64,000 bases of DNA from Mesostigma viride (GCA_009746045.1 RPFO01000240.1:381501-445500); one strand, 5' to 3'; shown: positions 44,771 through 57,352, counted from the stretch's first letter. The notes: a model not told the origin generated them from the letters alone. Made by a program: numbers and translations.

Positions 44771-45021
44771 CGGCAGCAAGGCAGACCTTACAATGGCAAG
44801 TGATGTTTATCGGTAGAAACTGTTAGACAACTAGCAAACGAGCCAGCCGGTGAAGAGCAAGGCACGCATGCAAGGAATTTGTCGTTGCCTATGTCTACGC
44901 TTGTGTTTGTCACTGCAGTTGAAATCTGCATTTGCATCAGCAGGCCCGATCGAACCCCATGTCGCCACCCGCATTTCCACTTATACTTCACGGCCCCTTA
45001 TTCTTCTCTTGTGCCTGCCTT

Positions 45022-45717
45022 TTACATCCCGGCTGACTGCCGGCTGCGAAAGATCTACACCTGATTCATAATAGACCATTATGAACAGTGGTCGCTATAT
45101 TAATCTACGCAATCCACACCATGACTAGTATGGACGATAACTAATCTAACATAATTAACCTGGCGCAGTTGACCCTGGCCGGTTCAAGCCCGAGGTGTTA
45201 CAACCTCGTGGGAAGCTGGGCGAAATGCCTCCCGAGGTACATGTAGCATTTACGACAGGAATTCAGGACCATGCATTTCCTAAACCCGCGGGCGTGACCC
45301 AGCCGGAAAGAGAAAGAGATTAACTCAATTCATTTCATTCATTCCGGGGGTGACAATGGTGAACGTTCCCACACACTATTAACCTTGGCGGCTCACGGCG
45401 TTGCCAAGCAGTGCCAAGCAGCACTGCTTGGACGCATGGTCAACCGAGATCTCTAGGAGGCGCTACGGTTCACACGAATTGACCGTACGACCCAATACGA
45501 CTTACACTAGGTCCACGCACATTGACATGCTGCGCACCTACAGATAAACCAAAGTACCGAAAGTACTACAAAACCACTGAATAGCAAGTACAACGCCGTA
45601 TGAACCGGCTGTACGAATATGCCTAAATAGTCGAACAATGAGACTACGGCTATTAAACATTGTTGCGCCGAACTGTCCACTAAAGGAACCTAATTAAATA
45701 GGCTTGGACGCAACACT
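45022..45717 (-). repeat. Element U 3' LTR
   Basis: 696 bp. It contains a CGAGGT-loop-ACCTCG hairpin and a CCGGC...GCCGG inverted repeat near one end. Confidence 0.87.
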
Positions 45718-46185
45718 CCTCCCCCCTCTCTGGGGAGAGGTCGGCTACCCGGCTAGCCCAACGACAACCACGCCCAGAACATGCTAGACTCCGTATACGC
45801 ATGGTGCAACCCATGAGTGACCTATGGTCCCGATGGGGCAGGGACCAGCTTGCACGACTAAGCTGGTCCATCGGGCAAGCCCAACTCAGATCCCGTCCAT
45901 TGGCCGCGCGGCACGCAGAAGAAGGATGCATGCCCAAAGGACAGAAGCGAGGGGCCAAGACACAGGGCAGTGAGCCAAGGTCTCCACGATCACCACAAGT
46001 TTAGCCACGGACATACGTGAATCGTAACACATCCAAAGTGAGGATAGTCAATACTGGCATCGACACGACCACCACTGTAACTGCACGAGGTGATACATCA
46101 CACGCAGGTGGCTCAACCTCCAAATTCTCATCACAAGAGCCAATAAAGGCCATGCTACAATAAAGTAGCCAAAAGTCGCCAAAGA

Positions 46186-46243
46186 TCACCGAGTGTCGCC
46201 AAATGTCACCGAATGTCGCCAAATGTCACCAAATGTCACCAAC
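46186..46243 (+). repeat. 10-bp tandem repeat, about 6 copies
   Basis: AAATGTCRCC is repeated head to tail inside element U. Confidence 0.75.
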
Positions 46244-46268
46244 TCAACAACGTCCCAAATAGAACAGT

Positions 46269-46943
46269 CTACCAATGGCAAGCAAGGTGCCAAAGGCTCC
46301 CACCCGATAAGACAATGTGGTGAAGAACACAATGTAAACTGTCATGTGACCATGACCAATCGCACGCCCGTACTATCGCCACACGCGGCAATAGGGAGGT
46401 CCACCCAGACCCCTGAGGGGGAACCTGGACGGGAGCCAAAGGTCGGTGGGAGGAGCTGGAAAGCCCCGCCACGTGGGGACCTAACGGCCCTGGTGCGACC
46501 CCTGAAGTACCACCCGCAACGGTCACAGTACCCACCGGTAACGTCGCGCTGGTGACTGCCCCGCCCGGCCCTTAAGGCGCGACCTGATTGGGTCCTGCAC
46601 TGGAATGTGTAGAAGCCCCAGGTCCCGCCGCCGCTTGGGGAGTCAACATCCGCTCCATCACCTTCTGGAGTACCGCTTCCATCGTGGTGGACAACCGCGC
46701 CTAAAAAAAAAAACTCTGCCTGTGCAACCATCTGTTTCTCCAAACCTAAACGCAACGCCTGCAGCTGGGAGAAAACCCGCTACTCGACCTCCACCGCGGA
46801 CTGCGAAGAGAGGTCGGACGCCTTGTTAATGCCGGAAACCATGTTGTCCAACAAATGACTCGCCGATGCGTCCATCGACTCGCCGATGTGGCCACTGTGT
46901 CTCCTTGTCCTTGTCGCCCGTCGCCACTATACCTGAGGGGCAT
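46269..46943 (-). pseudogene. Element U: degenerate gag-like remnant
   Basis: Read right to left, a broken frame encodes heptad-like helices (LLDNMVSGINKASDLSSQSA, SQLQALRLGLEKQMVAQAEF, MEAVLQKVMERML) followed by Pro/Ala/Gly-rich sequence, with several stops. The coiled-coil pattern suggests a former structural protein. Calling it gag rests on position only. Confidence 0.35.
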
Positions 46944-49900
46944 AGCGCGGGCTCCATGTACGGTGGCTTACCACCGTTGCACAAATATACGGCTTGCGAC
47001 GGAAGTCGCGTGTGATACTTCGCCCGACGGCCGCCCTAGCGCTGACTGCCGCCACTGCGCCGACGTCGCGCAGATGTCGCAACTTGAGGCGCGATCATAG
47101 CTCGAACTGCGCGCACCGTATCCCGCGCTCTTTGTCGCCGCCGTAACCCTTATGAAATCGGTGTCCCTCGCCACCTCGTATGACTACAAGGGGGACTCCG
47201 CGCCGAATGAACTAACGCCGAGGTCCAACCCCTCCTGAAGAGCGGGGTCCTGAAGAGCAGATAGCTCCTCCTTGCGGACCTGCGGCTGGTATTGGTGTCG
47301 TGGGGAAGAGACAAGTGTGCATAACTGCGCACATCCATCGCACGAAAGAGATGAGATACCTCCCCCCCCTAAGGGGGAGCCCTGCGTGTGCCTTTGCATG
47401 GAGGAAACCACACAAAGTGAAAATTAAAAAAAATTGAAAGATTCCTCTGACACGCATACGCATCTTCCAATCCTTTATGCACACCCCATACACCTACATA
47501 CATCTTCTAAGCGCACACATCATAGTGCAGCTGGCCCTTGTCCCTGATGAACCAGGGACACCCAACCACGTATCTACTATACACATACCAACACATGCAC
47601 CTGATCTCACCACTAGTAATAACACTAGTAACCTCAGTGCTTTCTCACACAGACTCCTCCCCCCCCTAAGGGGGATGGGAGCCTCTCCCTTCAGTCCACT
47701 AACTGGGTAACACACAGATGCCTATATCTGTGACTCCTCCCCCCCTAAGGGGCTGTGAAGCCTCTTCCTTCTTCTCTCCTCCCCCCTCTATGGGAATCGG
47801 AGCGCCCTCGCGACGGAAAGCACCCGGAGGGGGGGGGGGGGAAAGGGAAAAAAAATTCCAAACAAACCAAACAGATAGAATATCAAGCCAACATTGACGT
47901 GCCACAACTGAGGTACAAAGACATTGTACCAACAAGGGTATTCCCAGACTGGGGAGAAAGGGGTGTGAAGTTCTGGACAAGGCAGTGTCTACGAAACATG
48001 TGTCCGAATGGCAGTGAGAGTGGAGTGATCAGGTCCACAAGCAAGGCTGCCCCTACAAACACGTCGAGGAACTCCCCGGTACTGAGCTATCACGAGCCCC
48101 TGTCATCATGGTAGATGTGTCTAGCGGGCGATATCCAATAAACCATTGCCACGGTTACCAGCATGACCGCTAGTATTGAGTACAAAAAAAAATAGGTATG
48201 ACTACCTGCAACAGAAACGTGCCACACACCCACAACAATGGGTAGGAACACCCATTATCACCTGACATCAATCCCAGCAAACAGCATGTATGACCAACAG
48301 CAACCCCGATTAACAGCAAGGATTACTACTTGCTAGCTCCTGGCACGGTGGCTGTGCAAGGGAGGGGGGATGGCAACGGGCTGAATGCGACTGAGGATAG
48401 ATGATGTGGGGGTGGTGGTAAAACCCAATGCACCCCGCATGTGAAGAGTCCTAACTCCCCTTAGAACAGGGAAGAGAACAAAATGCTAATAGCGCCTTCA
48501 GACTGAAGGAGTACTGCTAACCCTATAGGATCCATAGATTGTTATGTCCAGCAACAAAAATCAACAACAATCCCAGGCCCGTCATGCAGCTAAGTGCTCC
48601 ATTGCCTAAAACCTGCAACTAAGAAGGTTGCACATTGTGGCGACGTAACCCTCCCTGACTGGAAGGAAAAAGTACGAGGAGACAAGTGTGCATGACAGGA
48701 GTACTGGGAACCCTGTAGGATCCACACGTGGGAAATGATGTCGATCATGAACGTCCACAACAGCATGCATTTCAGCAAAGTGAAATCTGCAACTAGGAAG
48801 GTTGCAAAGCATATGCTGATAGAACCCTCCATGACTGGAATGAAAAGTAAGGTACCCGAGCTACAACAACCAAGCGCATCATCCTGAAACAACCACGTCG
48901 CATAGATACGTCAAAGGCAAGAAAAATTAATTACCCTTGCCAAACAGGCCGACGCTTGAAGATGGACATGATGCACAAAGGAACAAGCCGGTGGAACGCC
49001 GGCGACAACCACTAAGGAAACAAAAGAGGTAAAGTGTTGATGCACTTCACATGGACGGCCGTGAGGGCCATAAACACAGGAACCAAAAGAAGCAAAAGGA
49101 CAAAATACTCATGATGGCACCAGCTATGACTAACTGTTGCAACAACTGTCACTCTAACTAATTAATCCCAACAAAGAGACAGCAATAGCCATGAGGGTAT
49201 CCCTAATTGCGATGTCTAGAAGCAAATAAGAGCAACCTAGACAACACAGCTATTACTAGCTGCTGTCACAGCTGATACAAATATTGCTAGAATATTGCAG
49301 TCACTAAAGACTGCAAGGGACGATGCTACTAAAGATAGCAATTGTCACTATAGCACCTATAAGGTGAGCACAGGCAGCCATCCTGGCCCCTGCAAAGGAG
49401 GTACATGGTACAGGCAGCTAACGGCTACAACCACGGGGACACAGTGTCAACATACTGGCAATTGACTAGCAGCATATGGAAATAACCAAACAACAAAAGA
49501 AAGAAGAAGGACAGGTGTGACCACCCGTGACAGCGCAGCAGCTAGCCAGACTGGCTACTACCTGCCTGTCTCCAAGATACTGGCATGACTACCAGCACCT
49601 AAAGAAAATAAAACAACCCAATGAAGTAAAAGAACAAGTGTGACCACCTGTAACAGTGCAGCAGCCAACCAAAGTAGCTACTACTGCGTGTCACCACTCG
49701 CGCATGCAACAGATATGACTACCTGTTGTCACAGCTACGTAGTGCATCCAACAATTGTTGCCCTCCCTGTACCCTCTACACTGATGACCCAGGTGAGAGG
49801 ATGGTTGGGGCAGAAGGCAAAGGTGGTGGTGAAGGTCATAGAGTGGTACAAGTGGCTCCTAGTGACCCAGGAGTGCCGTGTGCATAAGAATTAACTCTTC

Positions 49901-50017
49901 TGCCTGAACAAGAGTGGCAAGACCTGCCTCCCCCACCCGTACCCACGAATGACCTATTCAGCGTGCTCCGAAGATTAAGGAGCAAGCCACAGTGTACACT
50001 ATTGCTGCTAGGGGCTA
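46944..50017 (-). mobile_element. Element U interior without genes
   Basis: No coding motifs. It contains repeated CTCCCCCCCTAAGGGGG blocks (47362, 47655, 47735, and a variant near 47780), each a purine-rich GGGGGAGG on the coding strand like the tract at the 3' LTR. Diverged repeats of GCAACTARGAAGGTTGCA (48614, 48788) and CCGTGACAGCGCAGCAGC-type units (49528, 49650) also occur. Confidence 0.5.
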
Positions 50018-50146
50018 CAGCCTATAAGGGCTGCCACTAAAAGAAACACTTGGGCTACAGCCTGGAAGGACTGCAACGCTAAATGGGCTACAGCCGGGAG
50101 AGGCTGCAACGCGAAAATGAGCTACAGCCGGGAATTAAGGGCTGAA

Positions 50147-50189
<43 letters not shown>

Positions 50190-50360
50190 GGGGGCTACAG
50201 CCTGTAAGGGCTGCAGCACCACAATGGGCTACGGCATGTAAGGGCTGCAGCACAAAAATGGGCTACAGCCTGGAAGGGCTGCAGCATGACAAAAAGAAAA
50301 GGGGGCTACAGCCTGGAAGGGCTGCAACCCAGCTAAAAGAAACACTACTGGGTAGGGCTG
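50018..50360 (+). repeat. GGCTACAGCC...GGGCTGCAGC minisatellite with (CA)n
   Basis: About eight copies of a 33-40 bp unit with near-inverted halves GGGCTACAGCC and GGGCTGCAGC. A (CA) run of about 19 units sits in the middle (50150-50187). Confidence 0.75.
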
Positions 50361-50887
50361 CATATACTGATAGAAATTCAAGTATAGGAAAAACTAAAAT
50401 TTCAACAGCATTGGCCGAAGGAGCGTTCTATCATAATGAACAATCCTACTCCGGGCATACCTGTGTCTTCGACTCCCCCAGCTGACTGCCGGGTGTCGTG
50501 CCCATGGACGCTGCCGAAGTAAAAGAGGTCGCCGATTATGAGGATATTCCCTCGGACGCTCGCCAGCACCCCGCCCCACTAAAAAGTCGACTATAGGGGG
50601 ATTATGGACCCGATATAGGTTCTCGATGCCGATTGCCGGACTTATTCAATAACTACCGAACCCATAACCCCTCTTTGGCAGGGGCAATTGAAAATCGACC
50701 TACCGCCTAAAGAAAAAAAAATAAATTTGTGAAAAAAAATCCGTTCCTGACAGGAACCTGGGTCATGACCTCTAGAGTGTAGGTCACGACATACGCACAA
50801 TCGCAAGGTGGCCAGTCTGCGATGTGACATTACGATTGTTTTAGAAACTTATAAACAGCGCATATTTACCTCTGCGACTCAGGTGGA

Positions 50888-50901
50888 TTCCTCCGAGTCC
50901 A
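50888..50901 (-). promoter_or_regulatory. Element U primer-binding site (candidate)
   Basis: On the coding strand TGGACTCGGAGGAATCC starts 3 nt inside the 5' LTR. The complementary tRNA 3' end would read ...GAGTCCA. The isoacceptor is not assigned. Confidence 0.5.
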
Positions 50902-50904
50902 GTT

Positions 50905-51598
50905 TTACATCCCGGCTGACTGCCGGCTGCGAAAGATCTACACCTGATTCATAATAGACCATTATGAACAGTGGTCGCTATATTAATCTACGCAATCCAC
51001 ACCATGACTAGTATGGACGATAACTAATCTAACATAATTAACCTGGCGCAGTTGACCCTGGCCGGTTCAAGCCCGAGGTGTTGCAACCTCGTGGGAAGCT
51101 GGGCGAAATGCCTCCCGAGGTACATGTAGCATTTACGACAGGAATTCAGGACCATGCATTTCCTAAACCCGCGGGCGTGACCCAGCCGGAAAGAGAAAGA
51201 GATTAACTCAATTCATTTCATTCATTCCGGGGGTGACAATGGTGAACGTTCCCACACACTATTAACCTTGGCGGCTCACGGCGTTGCCAAGCAGTGCCAA
51301 GCAGCACTGCTTGGACGCATGGTCAACCGAGATCTCTAGGGCGCTACGGTTCACACGAATTGACCGTACGACCCAATACGACTTACACTAGGTCCACGCA
51401 CATTGACATGCTGCGCACCTACAGATAAACCAAAGTACCGAAAGTACTACAAAACCACTGAATAGCAAGTACAACGCCGTATGAACCGGCTGTACGAATA
51501 TGCCTAAATAGCCGAACAATGAGACTACGGCTATTAAACATTGTTGCGCCGAACTGTCCACTAAAGGAACCTTATTAAATAGGCTTGGACGCAACACT
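50905..51598 (-). repeat. Element U 5' LTR
   Basis: 694 bp, about 99% identical to the left LTR. It ends GGGATGTAA on the coding strand. Confidence 0.87.
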
Positions 51599-51980
51599 GC
51601 CTTTGCCCTAACTGTTACCCTAGCATCTGCCCTTGCCCCTATCCTTTGATCCCCAGTGTTTGCCGTTGCCCTCATCCTTCCCCTAGTGCCTGCCCTTGTC
51701 TTCATCTTTTCCCTTGTGCCTGCCCTTGCCCTTGTCCGTTCCCTCGTGCTTGACTTGTCCTAATCTCTTTCCCTTGCGCCTGCCCTTGCCCTTATCCGCT
51801 TCCCTTGTGCCTGCCCCTGCCCTTGTCATTTCCCTTGAGCCTGCCCTTTTGGCAAGCACAAGTGCCTTTGTCCTTTCCTTGGCCTTGTGCTTGCTCTTCC
51901 AGTTTCCCTTTCCTTTGCTCGAGCGGTTGCCTTTGCTCTTACCCGGGTGCTTGCCCTTGCCGTTTGCAAGCTGCATTATT
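51599..51980 (-). repeat. KG/RG-coding repeat tract, target of U
   Basis: Irregular tandem repeats of CCCTTGTGCCTGCCCTTGCC. On the - strand a frame from 51976 to 51683 reads as Lys/Gly/Arg-rich (NGKGKHPGKSKGNRSSKGKG) and continues in a second frame. Such sequence also occurs in W and X gag, so this may be a gag-derived or nuclear-protein fragment. It also flanks U on the left (44990-45021). Confidence 0.45.
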
Positions 51981-52698
51981 GTCTTAGCAAGCTAGCAAGT
52001 GCAAACTGGCACTGAGCCAGAAATGCAAGCAGAGCAGCCAGTGTAAATAAGGATGGACGGGAACAGTAGAAAGCTAGAGGTGGCAACGGTGCTAGAGCTC
52101 ATGGCAACAAGGTGGTCCCATTCTTGCTGCATTGGGTGCGTTGCGTGGGTGGGATATTGCGATACATAGGGGGACATTCTTGCCTTGGTTGTGTTTTCAC
52201 ATGCACCCGGTGCTTGAATTTATGCGTGCAAGGGTGGCTGGTATCCCAACCAACAGCCCAAGAGGAAAAAGAGTGCTTAGAAAGCAAGAATGACTTCATG
52301 TTGGTAATAGCAGTGGTGGCGGCAGCAAAAACTGTTGTTGTAGATGCAAGCTACAACACTGCTGATGGTTTCTCACACTAATGTGGATAATGATAATGCA
52401 TGCCACTTAACGGGACCATATAAACCACAGCAAGAATAATCGTGAGAGCAAAAGAAAGAGGAGTACAAAACGCCCGGCTTACCTAGCTACAGCAAAAAAA
52501 TTGCATGAAAAACAAGATAACTCACCTTTGTCGCAGCAGTGACCATATCAGACAGCTCACAAAAACTTGTTGATCCTTGAAACTTCCTGCTTGAAGGCAG
52601 CCACCAACGGTCTGGATTTTTCACCCCAGTCCTTCTCAACAGCCAAGGGAAAGGGAAAGAGAGAGGAGGGGTGCGGGAGGGACAAGAGAGCGGGGGGT
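51981..52698. other. Gene-free stretch
   Basis: No domain or conserved repeat recognised; only short frames without support. Confidence 0.5.
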
Positions 52699-52705
52699 GG
52701 GAAGG

Positions 52706-52795
<90 letters not shown>

Positions 52796-52805
52796 GGAGG
52801 GAGAG

Positions 52806-52872
<67 letters not shown>

Positions 52873-53087
52873 AGAGAGAGGAGAGAGAGAGGGGAGAGAG
52901 GGGAGAGAGAGGGGGAGAGAGAGGGGGAAAGAGAGGGGGAGAGAGAGGGGAGAGAGAGGGGGAGAGAGAGGGGGAGAGAGAGGGGGGAAAGAGAGGGGGG
53001 AGAGAGGGGGAGAGAGAGGGGGGAAAGAGAGGGGGGAGAGAGGGGGGAAAGAGAGGGGGGAAAGAGAGGGGGAGAGAGAGGGGGGAG

Positions 53088-53182
<95 letters not shown>
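52699..53182 (+). repeat. 484-bp uninterrupted homopurine tract
   Basis: (GA)n blocks at 52711-52790, 52818-52866 and 53091-53182 surround a middle part made of GAGAGAGGGG and GGGGGAAAGA variants. Not one pyrimidine is present. Long open frames in several phases follow from composition and are not genes. Confidence 0.95.
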
Positions 53183-53185
<3 letters not shown>

Positions 53186-54189
53186 GAGAAGTGCGGGTGG
53201 GGGTGGGAGAGGTGGGATGGAAGATTCACTACTACGTTAGCAGGCGACTAAACTGCTACAATGACACAAAACCACGGAGCTAGGCCCTTAACTCCATCAG
53301 ATCAGAGTGAAAACCCATGTTGAAACTGGGACAAATGCCATTAGAATGTTACTATGACCGTGGCTAGTAAACGTGAATTGACACCCAGGTTGTGACTTCA
53401 ACGATTGGAGGCAACCTTGCCAAGTCTCCCAAATGCAGTCGGCTAGACAAGCTTCACAAAAAACGCAGCAAACATGTTAACGTTGCTAATATTCCAACGA
53501 CGCGCATCCGCAGTCCGGCTGCCAATGAAGTCTTCTTGGTCGCCAGCTGTGCACAGAGGAGTAGCCGCTAGAGACGCCAATTTGCGAACAACTCATTACA
53601 ATTACAAAGCGCAGGAAGCAGATGGCTATGCATCAACAATTACTTCCGCTCGCCCTCGTATTTAGCCAGGTCTATCTGCCCAAACTGGGTAAATGTTTTG
53701 CGATCGGTGAAATTGGCACTCTAGTGACTTACTTTCCCAGAAAGTGTCCATTCACACGACAACCGACTCACGCTCACACGTCGTGAGGAGTTGCCGATAG
53801 GATAAAGAAGCCGAACGATGAATTGCTGTACATAAATGCCACGCTAACGGCGTCGTGAACTGACTTCTTGCAATCACGATTAAAGTGCCCGGCCCAACAA
53901 CAAATTGGCGACACACGACCCCGCAACTGGAAAAGAATTTTGGCCACATTGATATACATCGGTTTGATAAAGTAAAACCTCGCATTAGGTTCTGGCTAGC
54001 CTCAAACGCATGCGCCTTGAAACCTTTATCCTCCTGGCGACCACAGTTTCTCGGTTCTCTTGTTCCGTTGGTCGTGCCGCTAGCGTGCCAGCCGCTCCAG
54101 TCCCTAAAATTCAAATTCGTGTTGTTCGAGAAAACGTTGTCGGGTCGGCGACGGCACGATGCCGGGCCGGGCTGCATGGGCCATGGAGG
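53183..54189. other. Gene-free stretch
   Basis: About 1 kb with short unsupported frames. A - strand frame continues from the neighbouring repeat array to 53752, but only because the array keeps frame. Confidence 0.5.
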
Positions 54190-55135
54190 GTGGTGATACA
54201 CAACTACCGTACAGGTGATACACAACTGCCGCCAGTACAACAGCGGGTCGCTGCGTACCTGCCGTGGGAAGGAGGGGGGTGATACACAAATACCGTACAG
54301 CTGATACACAACTACCGTACAGGTGATACACAATTGCCGCCAGTACAACAGCGGGTCGCTGCGTACCTGCCGCGGGAAGGAGGGGGGTGATACACAAATA
54401 CCGTACAGGTGATACACAAATACCGTACATGTGATACACAATTGCCGCCAGTACAACAGCGGGTCGCTGCGTACCTGCCGCGGGAAGGAGGGGGGTGATA
54501 CACAAATACCGCACAGGTGATACACAAATACCATACAGGTGATACACAATTGCCGCCAGTACAACAGCGGGTCGCTGCGTACCTGCCGCGGAAAGGATCG
54601 AGGGGGGTGATACACAAATACCGTACAGGTGATACACAAATACCGTACAGGTGATACACAATTGCCGCCAGTACAACAGCGGATCGCTGCGTACCTGCCG
54701 CGGGAAGGAGGGGGGTGATACACAAATACCGTACAGGTGTTACACAAATACCGTACAGGTGATACACAATTGCCGCCAGTACAACAGCGGGTCGCTGCGT
54801 ACCTGCCGCGGGAAGGAGGGGGGTGATACACAAATACCGTACAGGTGATACACAAATACCGTACAGGGGATACACAATTGCCGCCAGTACAACAGCGGGT
54901 CGCTGCGTACCTGCCGCGGGAAGGAGGGGGGTGATACACAAATACCGTACAGGTGATACACAAATACCATACAGGGGATACACAATTGCCGCCAGTACAA
55001 CAGCGGGTCGCTGCGTACCTGCCGCGGGAAGGAGGGGGGTGATACACAAATACCGTACAGGTGATACACAACTGCCGCCAGTATAACAGCGGGTTGCTGC
55101 GTACCTGCAGTGGGAAGGAGGGGGGTGGTACACAA
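54190..55135 (+). repeat. Higher-order minisatellite, nine units of about 108 bp
   Basis: Each unit has GCCGCCAGTACAACAGCGGG...CTGCGTACCTGCC...GGAAGGAGGGG followed by two or three copies of a 22-bp subunit (GATACACAAATACCGTACAG). GCCGCC starts near 54238, 54336, 54443, 54551, 54663, 54771, 54880, 54988 and 55073. Most units are 107-112 bp; a 108-bp unit is a multiple of 3, which keeps - strand frames open for hundreds of codons (YLCITPLLPAAGTQRPAVVL per unit). I do not take this as a protein. Confidence 0.9.
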
Positions 55136-55204
55136 CTAGACCGGCCTAGTACAGCCCGATGTAATTCCCGAGGGCCCACCTCTAAATCCCTACATGTAAA
55201 GACC

Positions 55205-55885
55205 GACGGGCATAATCAACGACCTATATTACCAATAGCCGCCGCATATCAAACAGGTCGTATTCATGACGCCCGTCGAGGGCGATGATGGTGACGCCGT
55301 CACCGTCATCGCCCTCGACGGGCCAACATCTAAACTCTTCTCTTAATCAACAATCTATATTACCAATAGCCGCCGCCTATCAAACAGATCCTATTCATCA
55401 CGCGCGTCAACGCCCCGTCATCGCCCCGTCATCGCCCCGTGATCGCCATGCCGAGGGCCAACCTCTTAACTCTTTATTCGGAGTTATAGTCAACGACCTA
55501 TATTACCAATAGCCGCCGCATATAAAAAAGGTCGTATTCATGACGCGCGTCGAGGGCGATGACGGTGACGCCGTCACCGTCATCGCCCTCGACGGGCCAA
55601 CATCTAAACTCTTCTCTTAATCAACAAACTATATTACCAATAGCCGCCGCCTATCATACAGATCCTATTCATCACGCGCGTCAACGCCCCGTCATCGCCC
55701 CGTCATCGCCCCGTCATCGCCCCGTGATCGCCATGCCGAGGGCCAACCTCATAACTCTTTATTGGGAGTAATAGTAAACGACCTATATTACCAATAGCTG
55801 CCGCCTATCAAACAGGTCCTTTCCATCACGCCCGTCGAGAGCGATGACGGTGACGGCCGTCACCGTCATCGCCCTGCCGGCATTG
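55205..55885 (+). repeat. Tandem array with near-perfect palindromes
   Basis: A composite unit of about 275 bp is repeated about 2.5 times. ACCTATATTACCAATAGC recurs at about 55226, 55357, 55498, 55629 and 55786 with slight changes. Alternating between these are palindromes: 55271-55323 (26-bp arms, one mismatch), 55548-55594 (23-bp arms, perfect) and 55841-55872 (32 bp, perfect). There are also short runs of the 12-mer CCCGTCATCGCC (55409-55445 and 55685-55733). Confidence 0.9.
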
Positions 55886-57352
55886 CCATACAAGAAGAAG
55901 CTCTCGATCCAAGGTATAGACTACCTCGGGTATCATCATCGTAATTGCTAGCATCGAGATCATTCATACCTACCGACGATGGCCAGCTGCAAAAGAAAAA
56001 TGTCGACCAACAGACAGGACCTATCGCCGGGAACCCTCAAGGCAATAAGGGCGAGACAGGCTTTCACCGTTAAGTAAAGTTGTCCACATCGTGCTAAGGA
56101 ATTTGTGATAATCTATGAGTACCTATATGGACACTTTGTCGCATTTTTTACATGGCAAATAAGCGATGTATGTGTCATGTAGGCTGCCATTGGTGCATGC
56201 ATGCATGGGCCAGCAACGATGGTCAGAGGTACATTGTGCCTATGAGATAACCATCGATTTGTTGATCAGCAAGTGATTCATTACGTGAGACAACAATATG
56301 TTTGGGGGCTAAGCTTCTTACATTGGTCACATGGCCCACCATAACTGTTTTCTTATGTGTTTAAGGTTAGGGCTCTGTTCATGACTGAACGTCATGAACG
56401 CGCTCTATCCATGACATTGATTAATTGATTTTAATTAGTCTCATGTCCATGTTGGGGGACCGGGATCTCTGAATTCCCCAAAGAAGATATAGTGGAAGTC
56501 ACCCCAAGACGTCAATATCCGTCAAGACGTCAATAACTACATGTATGTCCATGCACAGCTCAGCTAGTAGTCTAAAATATGGGCCTCGAGCTAATCTTGC
56601 ACGCAAGCAATGCCTATCATCAAGGATTAATTAATGCCTATCAACAAGGAGACAATCATGCTTGTTAAATTTCCTAGGACCCACAACTGGGGGGTCGTAG
56701 TCTTTGACAATGTCCGCCTGGGCAACGCTACTAATCCTACATATCCGAGGTCCCATGTCTGAATAAGAGGGGTTGAGCGGATGACGCCAACAGTGTCTGT
56801 GCTCTGCATGTCAGCTAAAATCATATCGCGGAGACAAACATATGGCGGTATGTCCAATGTTGGCCACTGCGTTGCCTAACAGGTTCGTTCTTACATGGTC
56901 GGCAAGGGCCTGACCATGTAAGAAGATATCTCCCTGGCTGGCCAGTCCACAAGGAACCAGCAGGGACCTCATCTGAATCAACCTGATACTACTTAACTCA
57001 TTTATTAAACTCATGCCCCCATTAGGGAGTCAAGGAGCATTAGTTAACCCCGATTAATTAATTAATTAATTAATTAAACACGTGCTCCCGTTGGGGAGTC
57101 ACGGAGCACCGAAGTGCTTTTAATCCCTGTGTGTGCACAACAGGAGAAAGGGCAGAGACCCCCAGTCTCCTTCATGCCTAAGGCATGCCACAGCTGCATT
57201 CGGGAACGCTAGCTAAACGGACACGCTAACGATCCGGCAATCTGTGGGTGCAATAAGACCCATGTGAGCATGGCATAACACTAGGAGCGTGGGCAAGTAA
57301 TCTCATCATAGCCAGGACATAGCATGGCTGTACTAGGACTATACCCCGATCA
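55886..57352. other. Gene-free stretch with two copies of the CCGTTGGGGAG module
   Basis: Nothing coding is recognised. Near 57010 and 57062 are diverged copies of the module TTAATTAA...CACGTG...CTCCCGTTGGGGAGTCACGG...AGCAC, related to those at 2.7-3.0 kb and 62.3-62.6 kb. Confidence 0.55.

Larger units (their letters stand above)
45022..51598 (-). mobile_element. Element U: large, mostly non-coding LTR retrotransposon
   Basis: Direct repeats 45022-45717 (696 bp) and 50905-51598 (694 bp) differ at about four places. The target duplication is GCCTT (45017-45021 and 51599-51603). On the coding strand a purine tract GAGAGGGGGGAGG precedes the 3' LTR start AGTGTTGCG. Three bases after the 5' LTR is TGGACTCGGAGGAATCC, a plausible primer site ending in the expected TGG. 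The 5.2 kb interior lacks integrase, RT and protease motifs, so it must be mobilised in trans (LARD-like). Confidence 0.85.

Noticed and set aside
52567-53283. Long Arg/Glu (+) and Ser/Leu (-) open frames
   Set aside because: Composition effect of the homopurine tract; open in several frames at once.
53752-55179. 475-codon repetitive protein on the - strand
   Set aside because: The repeat period is mostly a multiple of three and three different frames are open over the same array; no start context or domain.
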